This document shows positions 24,090-32,064 of a stretch of 40,679 bases of DNA, in pieces (positions within the stretch are counted from its first letter, which is position 1; each line of letters starts with the position of its first letter). The notes beneath the pieces were generated by a model, which did not search any database, was not told where the DNA came from, and saw only the letters and a list, made by a program, of their open reading frames with translations. The DNA is taken from contig JAFGTW010000053.1 of NCBI GenBank assembly GCA_016938835.1, positions 1 through 40,679 on the forward strand, read 5' to 3'. The stretch is from Patescibacteria group bacterium (lineage in GTDB: Bacteria > Patescibacteriota > Patescibacteriia > Patescibacteriales > UBA12465). A program made the translations under genes and the position numbers.

Positions 24090-24105
24090 AGGCGCATAAT
24101 TAGTT

Positions 24106-26349
24106 ATGGAAAAAATTGTAAGTTGTGATTGGCTTGGCCGCCAACTCATTATGAAAACCGGCAAATTAGCCCTACAGGCTGATGCTGCCGTCGTCGTTCA
24201 ATACGGCGAAACTGTAGTTATGGCTACAGTTGTGCAAAACAAAACAGCCCGCGGAGGGATTGATTTCTTCCCTTTAATGGTGGAGTTTCAAGAAAAACTT
24301 TATGCCGCTGGCATCATTAAAGGTTCTCGCTGGGTTAAACGTGAAGGGCGTCCAACCGACGAGTCTGTTTTAACCGGACGCATGATTGACCGATCTATTC
24401 GTCCTTTATTTAATCAAGAAGATCGTCGCGATGTTCAGGTTATCGTTACCGTTTTAGCCGTTGACCAAGAAAATGATCATGATATTGTTTCTCTAGTAGC
24501 TGCTTCTGCCGCCTTATCAATTGCCGGTATCGGTTGGAATGGCCCAATTGGTGGTATTAGAGTTGGACGAGTTGCGGATAAATTTATATTTAATCCAACT
24601 TATTCCGAATTAACCAACAGCAGTCTTGATTTGATTGTTGCTGGCACCAGCAGTAAATCCATTATGATTGAAGCTGATGCCAATGAAATTTCTGAGGATA
24701 TAATGTATGAAGCTATTATTGCCGGACAAGAAAAAATGCAGCCTGCCATTGACTTAATCAAGAAATTACAAAAAGAAGTTACTCCAAAAGTTGCTCATGA
24801 AAAACAAGTTCTCAAAAGTGAGGAAGATTTAAAGAATGAAGCCGAGAAAACAGAATTACTAAAAAGTGGTGAAGCTTGGTTAAAAGAAAATATTAGTAAA
24901 ATTTTATTTAATAAAGAATACTACAGCAAAGGAGAGCGCAAGGCTGCTGTTACTGCAATTAAAGAACAACTTGATGCTTATTTATTTGCTCAGAATGTAA
25001 GTGCTGATAGACGTGATTACGTAATTAAATCATTAGTTGAAAAAATGATTGATGAGGAAATTACCAAAGCTATTTTAGAAAATGATCGTCGTGTTGACGG
25101 ACGTGCTATTAATGAAATTAGAGAATTAAAGGCTGAGGTTGCTTTAATCCCACGCGATCATGGTACCTCTCTATTCTCACGTGGCGAAACTCAGGTCATG
25201 TCTATTGTAACTTTAGGTGCTCCTGGTATGGAGCAATCCCTAGAAGGTATTGAGGGTGTAAGCAAAAAGCGTTATATGCACCATTATAACTTCCCGCCAT
25301 ATTCTGTTGGTGAAGCCTCTCCTTTACGTGGCACTGGTCGCCGAGAAATCGGCCACGGCGCTTTAGCCGAAAAAGCTTTAATACCAATGATTCCAACTAA
25401 AGAAGAATTCCCTTATACCGTTCGCGTGGTTAGCGAAACTTTAGGCTCAAATGGTTCCTCCTCTATGGCTTCTACTTGTGCTTCCACTTTAGCTTTAATG
25501 GATGCTGGTGTGCCAATCAAGCGCCCAGTGGTGGGAATTGCTATGGGCTTAGCCTCGTACCCTGATATGAGTAAATGGAAGGTCTTAACCGATATTCAAG
25601 ATTTAGAAGATGGTAATGGGGGTATGGACTTTAAGATTACCGGCACATCCGCGGGTATTACTGCTATTCAATTAGATACTAAAACCGAAGGTTTAATGCC
25701 TGAAATTATTAGCCAAACTTTCAAACAAGGACGCGAAGCTTTAAATAATATCCTTAAAGTTATTACTGACACTATTCCTAGTCCTAGAGCTGAACTTTCG
25801 CCATATGCCCCTAGAATTGTAAGCTTCCATGTTGATACTGAAAAAATTGGTGCAATTATTGGTCCCGGCGGAAAGATTATTAACAAGATTATTGAAGAAA
25901 CTGGTGTGAGTATCGATATTGATGACGACGGCTTAGTCATGATTTGCGGTGTTGAGCCTCTAAAAGTTCAAGAAGCAGTCAGACAAGTAAAAGAAATTGT
26001 TCATGTCTTTGAAGCTGGCGAAATCTTAAAAGGCAAAGTAGTTAGAATTTTAGACTTCGGAGCTTTCGTAGAATTGAATGCTAGTCAAGACGGCATGGTT
26101 CACGTCAGTGAATTAGCTCCTTATCGTGTAGAAAAGCCTAGTGATTTTCTAACTGTTGGTGATATTGTTACTGTTAAAATCAAAGAAATTGATGATCAAG
26201 GTAGAATTAATCTCAGTATGAAGGGTTTAAATGAAAACGAAGCTATGTGGAAAGATGAAAAAGGAAAATCAGCCGGAAATAGCTTTAGTCGTCCTGGGAA
26301 CGGTCGCCCTCAACACAATAATAGCGCCCCCAGGAAACCTCGTTTCTAA
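24106..26349 (+). CDS. pnp: Polyribonucleotide nucleotidyltransferase (PNPase)
   Basis: Phosphorolytic 3'-5' exoribonuclease that forms a trimeric ring. 747 residues, slightly above the usual 700. Domains in order: first RNase PH-like domain (about 10-145, with FFPLMVEFQEKLYAAGIIKG), a helical linker, the catalytic second RNase PH-like domain (about 325-545, with RRVDGRAINEIR and MDFKITGTSAGITAIQLD), KH domain with the GPGG loop near residue 586, and an S1 domain from about 640 (KGKVVRILDFGAFVELNASQDGMVHVSE). A low-complexity Gly/Asn/Pro/Arg tail ends the protein. It follows the NYN nuclease gene and precedes rpsP. Confidence 0.97.
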   Translation: MEKIVSCDWLGRQLIMKTGKLALQADAAVVVQYGETVVMATVVQNKTARGGIDFFPLMVEFQEKLYAAGIIKGSRWVKREGRPTDESVLTGRMIDRSIRPLFNQEDRRDVQVIVTVLAVDQENDHDIVSLVAASAALSIAGIGWNGPIGGIRVGRVADKFIFNPTYSELTNSSLDLIVAGTSSKSIMIEADANEISEDIMYEAIIAGQEKMQPAIDLIKKLQKEVTPKVAHEKQVLKSEEDLKNEAEKTELLKSGEAWLKENISKILFNKEYYSKGERKAAVTAIKEQLDAYLFAQNVSADRRDYVIKSLVEKMIDEEITKAILENDRRVDGRAINEIRELKAEVALIPRDHGTSLFSRGETQVMSIVTLGAPGMEQSLEGIEGVSKKRYMHHYNFPPYSVGEASPLRGTGRREIGHGALAEKALIPMIPTKEEFPYTVRVVSETLGSNGSSSMASTCASTLALMDAGVPIKRPVVGIAMGLASYPDMSKWKVLTDIQDLEDGNGGMDFKITGTSAGITAIQLDTKTEGLMPEIISQTFKQGREALNNILKVITDTIPSPRAELSPYAPRIVSFHVDTEKIGAIIGPGGKIINKIIEETGVSIDIDDDGLVMICGVEPLKVQEAVRQVKEIVHVFEAGEILKGKVVRILDFGAFVELNASQDGMVHVSELAPYRVEKPSDFLTVGDIVTVKIKEIDDQGRINLSMKGLNENEAMWKDEKGKSAGNSFSRPGNGRPQHNNSAPRKPRF

Positions 26350-26350
26350 C

Positions 26351-26379
26351 TTGACTTTTTCATAGCCTTAAGCTAATAT
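26351..26379 (+). promoter_or_regulatory. Promoter for rpsP
   Basis: TTGACT (26351-26356), 17 bp, TAATAT (26374-26379). It begins just after the pnp stop. The leader to the ATG at 26455 is about 70 bases and contains a small hairpin around 26401-26415. Confidence 0.7.
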
Positions 26380-26454
26380 TTGTCAATAAAGTAAAAGAAA
26401 AGTGTTATACGCTTGATTAATAAATTTCGGGTACATCCCAATAAAAAAGAGCAT

Positions 26455-26901
26455 ATGTTAATGATTAAACTATCAAAAATCGGTAAAACAAACAAAAAAG
26501 TTTTTCGTCTTATTATCTCTGAAAAGGGTCGTGATCCTTACGGAAGGGCTTTAGAAATTTTAGGTTCATACAATCCTTATTCTAAAGATTTACAAGTTAA
26601 GACTGATCGTGTTAAGCACTGGCTAAGTAAAGGGGCCGGCATGACTCAAACTATTAATAACTTATTAGTAGGAAAAGGTATTATTGAAGGTAAGAAAGTT
26701 AAAGCTTCAAAGGTTGGTAAAGTCAATGAAAAGCGCGCTGCTCAAGCTAAATCAAAAGCTGACAAAAAAGCAGCTGCTAGCAAAGAAGAAGTCGCTCCCG
26801 CTCCTGAGGTAAAAAATGAAGAGGCAAAAGAAGAGGCTGAAGCTGAAACTACTCCCGCTGCAGAAGTAAGCGAAGAGGCTGTAACTGAAGCAAAAGAGTA
26901 A
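26455..26901 (+). CDS. rpsP: 30S ribosomal protein bS16 with long charged tail
   Basis: Small-subunit protein. The start is ATG 26455 (MLMIKLSKIGKTNKKVFRLI), preceded by the only weakly Shine-Dalgarno-like stretch in this area (AAGAG, 5 bases before); a longer frame from TTG 26413 would add 14 residues not belonging to the family. The core (GRDPYGRALEILGSYNPYSKDLQVKTDRVKHWLSKGAGMTQTINNLL) is typical. bS16 is usually around 85 residues; this protein has 148, with about 60 extra residues rich in Ala, Glu and Lys. Confidence 0.95.
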   Translation: MLMIKLSKIGKTNKKVFRLIISEKGRDPYGRALEILGSYNPYSKDLQVKTDRVKHWLSKGAGMTQTINNLLVGKGIIEGKKVKASKVGKVNEKRAAQAKSKADKKAAASKEEVAPAPEVKNEEAKEEAEAETTPAAEVSEEAVTEAKE

Positions 26902-26902
26902 A

Positions 26903-26931
26903 TTGACAAAGACAAAAAAGAATTATAATAT
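26903..26931 (+). promoter_or_regulatory. Promoter for the KH-domain gene
   Basis: TTGACA (26903-26908), 17 bp, TAATAT (26926-26931); an overlapping TATAAT at 26924-26929 gives 15 bp. This is a full-consensus -35. The promoter begins immediately after the rpsP stop. Confidence 0.7.
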
Positions 26932-26940
26932 GAGTATAAA

Positions 26941-27027
26941 TCCCGTGTAAACGGGACAATATAATTAAGTCTAGGATCTTTCAAATTTGATGAATATTAA
27001 TTCAACTAATTTGAGGGCCCGGAACAA
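26941..27027 (+). promoter_or_regulatory. Structured leader of the KH-domain gene
   Basis: Right after the expected transcript start is a 6-bp hairpin TCCCGT/ACGGGA closed by a GTAA loop (GNRA type, 26942-26957), then CAAATT (26981-26986) complementary to AATTTG (27009-27014), then GGGCCC. About 95 bases of leader before the ATG at 27033 is long for this genome. Confidence 0.35.
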
Positions 27028-27032
27028 CAAAT

Positions 27033-27374
27033 ATGGAAGCAGACAAACAGTTTCTCGAGATGATTGTAAAAAACATCGTCAGCAACCCTGATGACGTAAA
27101 TGTCGAACGGACCGTTGATGAAATGGGAGTTCTTTTAACTCTAAAGATTAACCCAGCTGATATGGGTTATGTTATTGGACGCAAAGGTCAAACTGCACAG
27201 GCAATCCGCACTTTATTAAAGATTGTTGGTGCTAAAAATAACTCACGCGTTAACTTGAAAATTTTTGATCCAGAAGGTGGTGCTCGTCGCACTCCACGTC
27301 CTAGCGAAGGAAGTGCTTCAAGTTCAGACTTAGGAGATGTTGATACATCTGCTTTGGATGACTTAAAAATCTAA
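27033..27374 (+). CDS. khpA: KH-domain RNA-binding protein (KhpA/YlqC-like)
   Basis: 113 residues with one KH domain; the GxxG loop is GRKG at residues 49-52 in MGYVIGRKGQTAQAIRTLLK. KhpA proteins bind RNA and in Gram-positive bacteria act with KhpB on small RNAs and cell elongation. The order rpsP-khpA-trmD is a widespread bacterial arrangement, which supports the assignment. The last about 30 residues are a Ser/Asp-rich tail not found in the 75-80-residue relatives. Confidence 0.9.
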   Translation: MEADKQFLEMIVKNIVSNPDDVNVERTVDEMGVLLTLKINPADMGYVIGRKGQTAQAIRTLLKIVGAKNNSRVNLKIFDPEGGARRTPRPSEGSASSSDLGDVDTSALDDLKI

Positions 27375-27391
27375 TTGATTTTAAAAGCTAT

Positions 27392-27426
27392 AAAAAAGCC
27401 AGATTTCCCAATCTGGCTTTTTTGTT
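27392..27426 (+). terminator. Terminator after khpA
   Basis: A-run plus GCCAGATT (27392-27405) pairs with AATCTGGC plus T-run (27410-27423): 14 bp, loop TCCC. It ends about 19 bases before trmD. Confidence 0.9.
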
Positions 27427-27441
27427 ATAAAATATGAACAT

Positions 27442-28113
27442 ATGAAATTTAAATTATTAAGCATTTTTCCCAATATTCTTGATTCCTATCTTAATGATAG
27501 CATTATTAAGCGTGCCCTGAATAAAAAAATTATCAGCTTAGAAAAATTTGATTTACGCAAATGGACCTACGACCGCCACCGAACGGTTGATGATACTCCC
27601 TATGGCGGCGGCGCCGGTATGCTCATTAAAATAGAACCACTTTACCAAGCCCTTAAAGACATAAATAAAAAAAGTAAAGCTACTCCTAAAAAAAGAAAGA
27701 TAATTTTGCTTTCCGCTAGCGGTAAAACCTGGAACCAAAAAATGGCGCGACAATATAGCCAGCTAGAAGAAATAGTTTTTGTCTGTGGGCGCTACGAAGG
27801 CGTTGATGCGAGAATAAAAAAATTCATTGACGAGGAAATCTCTATTGGTGACTACGTTTTAACCGGAGGAGAATTACCAGCCATGATTATGATTGATTCA
27901 ATAACTCGTCTATTGCCAGGAGTTCTTGGTAATAGCGCCAGTATTGAAGATGAATCTCATTCTCAGGTTGATGTTTTAGAATATCCTCAATACACTCGTC
28001 CAGCCGTCTTTGAGGCTAATGGTAAAAAATATTCTGTTCCTAAAGTGTTGCTAGAAGGAAACCATGCCAAAATTAAAGAATGGCGAGAAAAAAAACAAAA
28101 GATCAAAAAGTAA
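27442..28113 (+). CDS. trmD: tRNA (guanine-37-N1)-methyltransferase TrmD
   Basis: SPOUT-fold enzyme that methylates G37 next to the anticodon and prevents frameshifting. 223 residues. Seen: LLSIFPNILDSYL at the start, DRHRTVDDTPYGGGAGMLIKIEPL, the knot segments LSASGKTWNQ and CGRYEGVDARI and SIGDYVLTGGELPAM, then the C-terminal EYPQYTRP and VPKVLLEGNHAKIKEWR. It lies after the khpA terminator; a TATAAA at 27426-27431 just upstream may belong to its own promoter, though no good -35 matches. Flanked on the other side by a bidirectional terminator. Confidence 0.96.
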   Translation: MKFKLLSIFPNILDSYLNDSIIKRALNKKIISLEKFDLRKWTYDRHRTVDDTPYGGGAGMLIKIEPLYQALKDINKKSKATPKKRKIILLSASGKTWNQKMARQYSQLEEIVFVCGRYEGVDARIKKFIDEEISIGDYVLTGGELPAMIMIDSITRLLPGVLGNSASIEDESHSQVDVLEYPQYTRPAVFEANGKKYSVPKVLLEGNHAKIKEWREKKQKIKK

Positions 28114-28116
28114 AAG

Positions 28117-28144
28117 AAAAGACTCCATAATGGAGTCTTTTTTT
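28117..28144 (+). terminator. Bidirectional terminator between trmD and the convergent orphan gene
   Basis: AAAAGACTCCA (28117-28127) pairs with TGGAGTCTTTT (28131-28141), 11 bp, loop TAA. The symmetric arms can stop trmD on plus and the gene at 28143-28403 on minus. Confidence 0.88.
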
Positions 28145-28403
28145 AAAATTTCCATAATCTTACTTGTGCATTTTTACTACTACTACAATACACTTTAAAT
28201 TTAAGATTAAACTTAGCCGATCCAGCTTTAAATTTAGCAATAGTGCTATAAGCTGGCACCTGAAAGACCGAATGAAAAGAGCCGTCACTAATTTTTAATT
28301 GAACATTTTCAGTAACGTCTGCAGTCTTAGCTAATTCTTTAGCAATAACTTCATTGGTAAAAGCATTTAATGGCTCAATAAACCAATTTGTTTTTCTTTC
28401 CAT
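28143..28403 (-). CDS. Hypothetical protein, 86 residues
   Basis: Begins MERKTNWFIEPLNAFTNEVI, followed by alternating hydrophobic and charged stretches that look like beta strands (NVQLKISDGSFHSVFQVP; KFNLKFKVYC). No signal peptide or membrane helix. It sits between the DHH phosphoesterase gene and the terminator with trmD, on the same strand as the former with a 33-bp gap, and uses the terminator, which supports its being a real gene. Family not recognised. Confidence 0.6.
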   Translation of the reverse strand: MERKTNWFIEPLNAFTNEVIAKELAKTADVTENVQLKISDGSFHSVFQVPAYSTIAKFKAGSAKFNLKFKVYCSSSKNAQVRLWKF

Positions 28404-28436
28404 GATTTTCTATTTTTAAATAACAATTTATATTGA

Positions 28437-29462
28437 TTAACTTATTATCATCCAATGATTTTCTCTTTTTTCTAAATGCCCTGGAAAGCTAAAACCAGCT
28501 GCTCGCTCATGTCCGCCACCACCTAACGCTCGTGCTAATTTATCAACCATAAATCCATTAGGAGTACTGCGTAAACTACCCTTAATCAAACCGTTAGCAT
28601 CTTCATAAATCAGAACAATTGCCTTGGCTCCAGCCAAATTACTTAAAAACCCGGCTAGACCACTAAATAAATCACTCTCAGCCGCACCATCTAACCTGTC
28701 ATTACCTAAAATTTCTTGAATATCCTGACGAGTAATAACCGAAGTCGCTACTTGATAACGTCGATTTATTTTTAAACGCTCTAAAGCTATTCCCCACATT
28801 TTTACTACAGACATGTCTTTATTTTTTAAGGTGTAACTAACAATTTTACTATAATGAGCGCCAGCGGTCATAGCAGCAGCAACAGCCTTTAAGGTGTCGT
28901 CACTGGCCGAAGGATATAAAAGATTACCAGTATCAGTAAGAATGCCCGTAAGAACGCAGTCAGCCAATTCTCTGCTTAACTTAATCTTATTAACCATAAT
29001 AAAACGATAAATTAATTCCGAAGTAGAAGACAGCTCTGGATAGCGTATTTCCAAACTAGCATATTTATCAATACGCGGATGATGATCAAACTCAATAATT
29101 TTACCACCTTGACTTTTATATTCCTTTATTTCTTCTACTAAAGCTGTACGGGCTAAGGAGCCACAATCATTAACAATAATTAAATCAAATTTTTCCATTA
29201 AATTATGACTGACTCCTTGTTCAGATTTTAATTTATTCCAATCAGATTCAATCTCAGAGAAACCAGGGAGATAGTTAAATAAATCCTGATTTTTATCCTT
29301 GCAGTAACAAGCAGTATCTTTGCCTAAATCTTTAGCAATAAGAGAAATAGCTGCCACTGAAGACAAGGCATCTCCATCGGGGCGAAGATGAGCAATTATT
29401 AAAATACGCTTGGCCAAGCGCATCATTTGATAGGCTTCAATTAATTTTACTTGCATAGACAT
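28437..29462 (-). CDS. DHH-family phosphoesterase (NrnA-like oligoribonuclease / pAp phosphatase)
   Basis: About 341 residues. DHH-family motifs in order: HLRPDGDALSS (metal-binding Asp29 and Asp31), IIVNDCGSLAR, the DHH triad in IIEFDHHPR, and the C-terminal DHHA1 substrate loop GGGGHERAAGFS. This matches the NrnA group that degrades very short RNAs (2-5 nt) and dephosphorylates pAp. The neighbourhood infB-rbfA-nrnA is common in bacteria. The chosen start is ATG 29462; ATG 29468 lies only 3 bases from the -10 of a strong promoter (29471-29499) and cannot be in its transcript. The gene is separated from rbfA by a terminator, so it has independent expression. Confidence 0.9.
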   Translation of the reverse strand: MSMQVKLIEAYQMMRLAKRILIIAHLRPDGDALSSVAAISLIAKDLGKDTACYCKDKNQDLFNYLPGFSEIESDWNKLKSEQGVSHNLMEKFDLIIVNDCGSLARTALVEEIKEYKSQGGKIIEFDHHPRIDKYASLEIRYPELSSTSELIYRFIMVNKIKLSRELADCVLTGILTDTGNLLYPSASDDTLKAVAAAMTAGAHYSKIVSYTLKNKDMSVVKMWGIALERLKINRRYQVATSVITRQDIQEILGNDRLDGAAESDLFSGLAGFLSNLAGAKAIVLIYEDANGLIKGSLRSTPNGFMVDKLARALGGGGHERAAGFSFPGHLEKRENHWMIIS

Positions 29463-29470
29463 AACCATTT

Positions 29471-29499
29471 ATTCTAGCGATAAATATGATAAATGTCAA
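29471..29499 (-). promoter_or_regulatory. Promoter for the DHH phosphoesterase, suggesting a leaderless mRNA
   Basis: On the minus strand TTGACA (29494-29499), 17 bp, TAGAAT (29471-29476). Transcription should start near 29464, within two bases of the ATG at 29462. Confidence 0.7.
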
Positions 29500-29516
29500 A
29501 GTATCATAAAAAACAA

Positions 29517-29548
29517 AAACCCCGTAAATCCTAACGACCACGGGGTTT
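29517..29548 (-). terminator. Terminator of infB-rbfA
   Basis: Read on the minus strand, AAACCCCGT (29540-29548) pairs with ACGGGGTTT (29517-29525), 9 bp, followed by T-rich sequence (complement of the A-run before 29517). Confidence 0.85.
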
Positions 29549-29561
29549 ATACAAAAAAGAT

Positions 29562-29924
29562 TTATTTATTATCAAAAGTAATATCTTCTTCGTCTTCATC
29601 ATCAAGCTTAAGAAAAACATCTTCTAATACAGCAGCTTTTCTTTCAGTCGGATCAAATTCCCACAATAAGCGTGGCACTTTACGTAAACGTGTTCTCTTG
29701 GTAATGCCAGAAACAATTTTGCCCGAACTAGCTTTCAATTTTTTTAAAGCGGTGCCTGCCATTTTATCAGGAAGAACCGAAACAATAACTTTTGCGTACT
29801 GTAAATCTGGTGTGCAAGAAACGTAAGTTACAGTCACAAAAACTTCAGGAAGTTCTAGCTCCTTGTTAATTGCTATTGCCAATTCCCGATGTAATAATTC
29901 GTTCAACTGATCAACCTTAGACAT
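29562..29924 (-). CDS. rbfA: Ribosome-binding factor A
   Basis: 120-residue KH-type protein needed for late maturation of the 30S subunit. Recognised by the N-terminal helix (VDQLNELLHRELAIAI), PEVFVTVTYVSCTPDLQYAKVIVSV and the VPRLLWEFDPTERKAAVLED segment. The start is one base after the infB stop (29926), so the two are translationally coupled. A short Asp/Glu-rich tail (LDDEDEEDITFDNK) ends it. Confidence 0.93.
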   Translation of the reverse strand: MSKVDQLNELLHRELAIAINKELELPEVFVTVTYVSCTPDLQYAKVIVSVLPDKMAGTALKKLKASSGKIVSGITKRTRLRKVPRLLWEFDPTERKAAVLEDVFLKLDDEDEEDITFDNK

Positions 29925-29925
29925 A

Positions 29926-31911
29926 TTAAATTTGTTTTATTTTTTTATCTTCGCGATAGAATTCAAGGACATCCCCTTCTAAAATAACTGGCTCACCTTC
30001 AAATCTGAGTCCACACTCCTCCCCTTCTTCCACAAACTTAACTTCTTGCTTAGCTGACTGTAAACTTGTTATTAAGCCAGTAGTAACAAAGTCTTCTCCT
30101 CGCCAAACATTAGCAGTCACATTATTTTCTGGTTTACCGCTTATAACTTTACCGCCAATAATCTGCTGTTGCTTCTCTGTTCGGAAAATAGCCAAAACTT
30201 TAAGTTTTCCTAAATCAACTCTCGTTACTTCAATTGGCACCATCTTTTGCATCTCTTCTTTAACATATTTAATTAAATCATAAATAATCGAGAATGATTT
30301 AACTTCAATATTTTGATTGCGAGCTACATTTTCAACGGCTGGAGACATTTTTGTATTAAAACAAATTATTTGAGCACTTGAATCTTCAGCTCTCTTAACA
30401 TCTCCTTCAGTTACATTACCAAGACCCTTAGAAATAATCTTAACTTTAACAATCTCCGTATTTATCTTCATTAATGATTCTTCAATTGCCTCAGCGGAGC
30501 CCAAAAAGTCACTTTTAATAATAATATTCAATTTCGGAGTATTGTCATCAGCATTGTCCTGTTGAGCGATGGACATAATTTTCTCCTTCTTAACATCTGC
30601 GCTCTTTATTTTACGCATCTTCACCTTTTTACCTTCACCAACATAAAGAATATCTCCAACAGATGGAGAAATTTTCAACCCCAAAATCTTCACTGGCACT
30701 GATAATCCCGCTGCTTTAATATTTTCACCTAAATGATTTTTTAAAGATTTAACTTTTCCGTAAATAACATCTTCAAAACAAAGCTGATCGCCTACGTGTA
30801 AAGTTCCATTTTGCACTAACAGCGTTGCTACTGGTCCAGCTGCTTTGTCCATATTTGATTCAACAACAGTACCAGCTGCTTCCGCGTCTGGGTTAGCGCG
30901 CAAAGTGTCTCCTAAGGCAGCATCAGCCGTTAATAGTACCATATCTAGTAACTCTTCAATCCCAGTCCCTTCTTTAGCAGAAATAGGCACACAAATTGTT
31001 TTACCTCCCCAATCTTCAGGTGTAATGTTTAATTTATTAGCTAAATCCTGCATTGTTCTGGTAACATCAGCTTCTGGTTTATCAATTTTATTAATTGCCA
31101 CTAAAAATGGCAGTTTAGCTGCTTCAATAATACGAAAAGCCTCAACTGTCTGTGGCTTAACGCCATCATCAGCTGCTACTACTAAAATCGCAATATCAGC
31201 TACCTTAGCCCCACGACTACGCATGGCCGTAAAAGCTTCATGACCAGGAGTATCAATAAAAGTTAAAGCTCTATCACTACGAGTAACCTGATAAGCTCCG
31301 ATATGTTGAGTAATACCTCCAGCTTCACCACTGATAACATTAGTTAAACGAATTGAATCAAGTAATTTAGTTTTGCCATGATCAACGTGACCCATCACCA
31401 CAATAACTGGTGGGCGCACTTCCATGTCTTCTGGCTTTTCTAAATTAAGGATATCTTGTAATTTTTTTTCTTCAGCTTCTTCGGCCGCTTCAGTGTCTTC
31501 TTCTAATAGTTGCACATCCAAATTTAAATCACTACCAATAATAGAAGCAGCGTCAAAATCAATCTTCTCATTAATAGAAGCAAAAACACCATTTTTAATT
31601 AATTCAGTTAAAATACGATTGACTGGAATCTGAGAAACTTCGGCCAAGGCTCGAACAGTAATAACTGCCGGAATCTTGATAGTTCTCTTTTCTTTAGGCA
31701 ATATCTCTTCATCCTGTTTTTTTGCTCTTTCAGCCGCTTTACGTTGTTCCCATTGACGTCTAAAGCTGGGCCAATTTCTAATAATTTTTTTAGCGGTATT
31801 ATTATCAACTTTAATCGCCTTTTGACCAATAGCGAAGCCTAATTCAGGCAGCAAATCGCGTAATTCTTGAGGAGATATGCGTAATATGCGAGCTAATTCT
31901 GTAATATTCAT
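29926..31911 (-). CDS. infB: Translation initiation factor IF-2
   Basis: GTPase that places initiator tRNA on the ribosome. 661 residues, at the short end for IF-2 because the N-terminal region is reduced. A helical N-terminal module (1-50), an IF2-N-like domain (about 75-130), then the G domain: G1 GHVDHGKT (174-181), G3 DTPGH (220-224), G4 NKID (274-277), followed by the beta-barrel domains and the C-terminal domain that binds the initiator aminoacyl end. Promoter at 31968-31996 and a leader with a 6-bp hairpin. It is of special interest next to the unusual initiator tRNA of this window. Confidence 0.97.
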   Translation of the reverse strand: MNITELARILRISPQELRDLLPELGFAIGQKAIKVDNNTAKKIIRNWPSFRRQWEQRKAAERAKKQDEEILPKEKRTIKIPAVITVRALAEVSQIPVNRILTELIKNGVFASINEKIDFDAASIIGSDLNLDVQLLEEDTEAAEEAEEKKLQDILNLEKPEDMEVRPPVIVVMGHVDHGKTKLLDSIRLTNVISGEAGGITQHIGAYQVTRSDRALTFIDTPGHEAFTAMRSRGAKVADIAILVVAADDGVKPQTVEAFRIIEAAKLPFLVAINKIDKPEADVTRTMQDLANKLNITPEDWGGKTICVPISAKEGTGIEELLDMVLLTADAALGDTLRANPDAEAAGTVVESNMDKAAGPVATLLVQNGTLHVGDQLCFEDVIYGKVKSLKNHLGENIKAAGLSVPVKILGLKISPSVGDILYVGEGKKVKMRKIKSADVKKEKIMSIAQQDNADDNTPKLNIIIKSDFLGSAEAIEESLMKINTEIVKVKIISKGLGNVTEGDVKRAEDSSAQIICFNTKMSPAVENVARNQNIEVKSFSIIYDLIKYVKEEMQKMVPIEVTRVDLGKLKVLAIFRTEKQQQIIGGKVISGKPENNVTANVWRGEDFVTTGLITSLQSAKQEVKFVEEGEECGLRFEGEPVILEGDVLEFYREDKKIKQI

Positions 31912-31926
31912 AGAAAAATTTAATTT

Positions 31927-31943
31927 CGCTAGTATTTCTAGCG
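31927..31943 (-). promoter_or_regulatory. Hairpin in the infB leader
   Basis: CGCTAG/CTAGCG, 6 bp perfect with a 5-base loop, 16 bases before the infB ATG. With no U-tract it is not a terminator; it may restrict access to the start. Confidence 0.4.
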
Positions 31944-31967
31944 TTTGTGTATATTAATTGTTTTTTA

Positions 31968-31996
31968 ATATTACGTTATTTTTTTGATTTAGTCAA
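31968..31996 (-). promoter_or_regulatory. Promoter for infB-rbfA
   Basis: On the minus strand TTGACT (31991-31996), 17 bp, TAATAT (31968-31973). Leader of about 50 bases. Confidence 0.75.
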
Positions 31997-32029
31997 CAAA
32001 AATAAGGCTAAAAATAAGCTAAAAACGAC

Positions 32030-32058
32030 TTTACAAAGATAAAATTCCTTGCTAATAT
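32030..32058 (+). promoter_or_regulatory. Promoter for RNase Y
   Basis: TTTACA (32030-32035), 17 bp, TAATAT (32053-32058) with TGC directly before it. It implies a leader of about 230 bases before the rny ATG. Confidence 0.6.
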
Positions 32059-32064
32059 AATTAT

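Noticed and set aside
16342-31829. Many 60-130-codon frames opposite or out of frame with polA, murD, pnp, infB and other large genes
   Set aside because: Each lies within a well-supported gene in another frame and shows no motif of its own.
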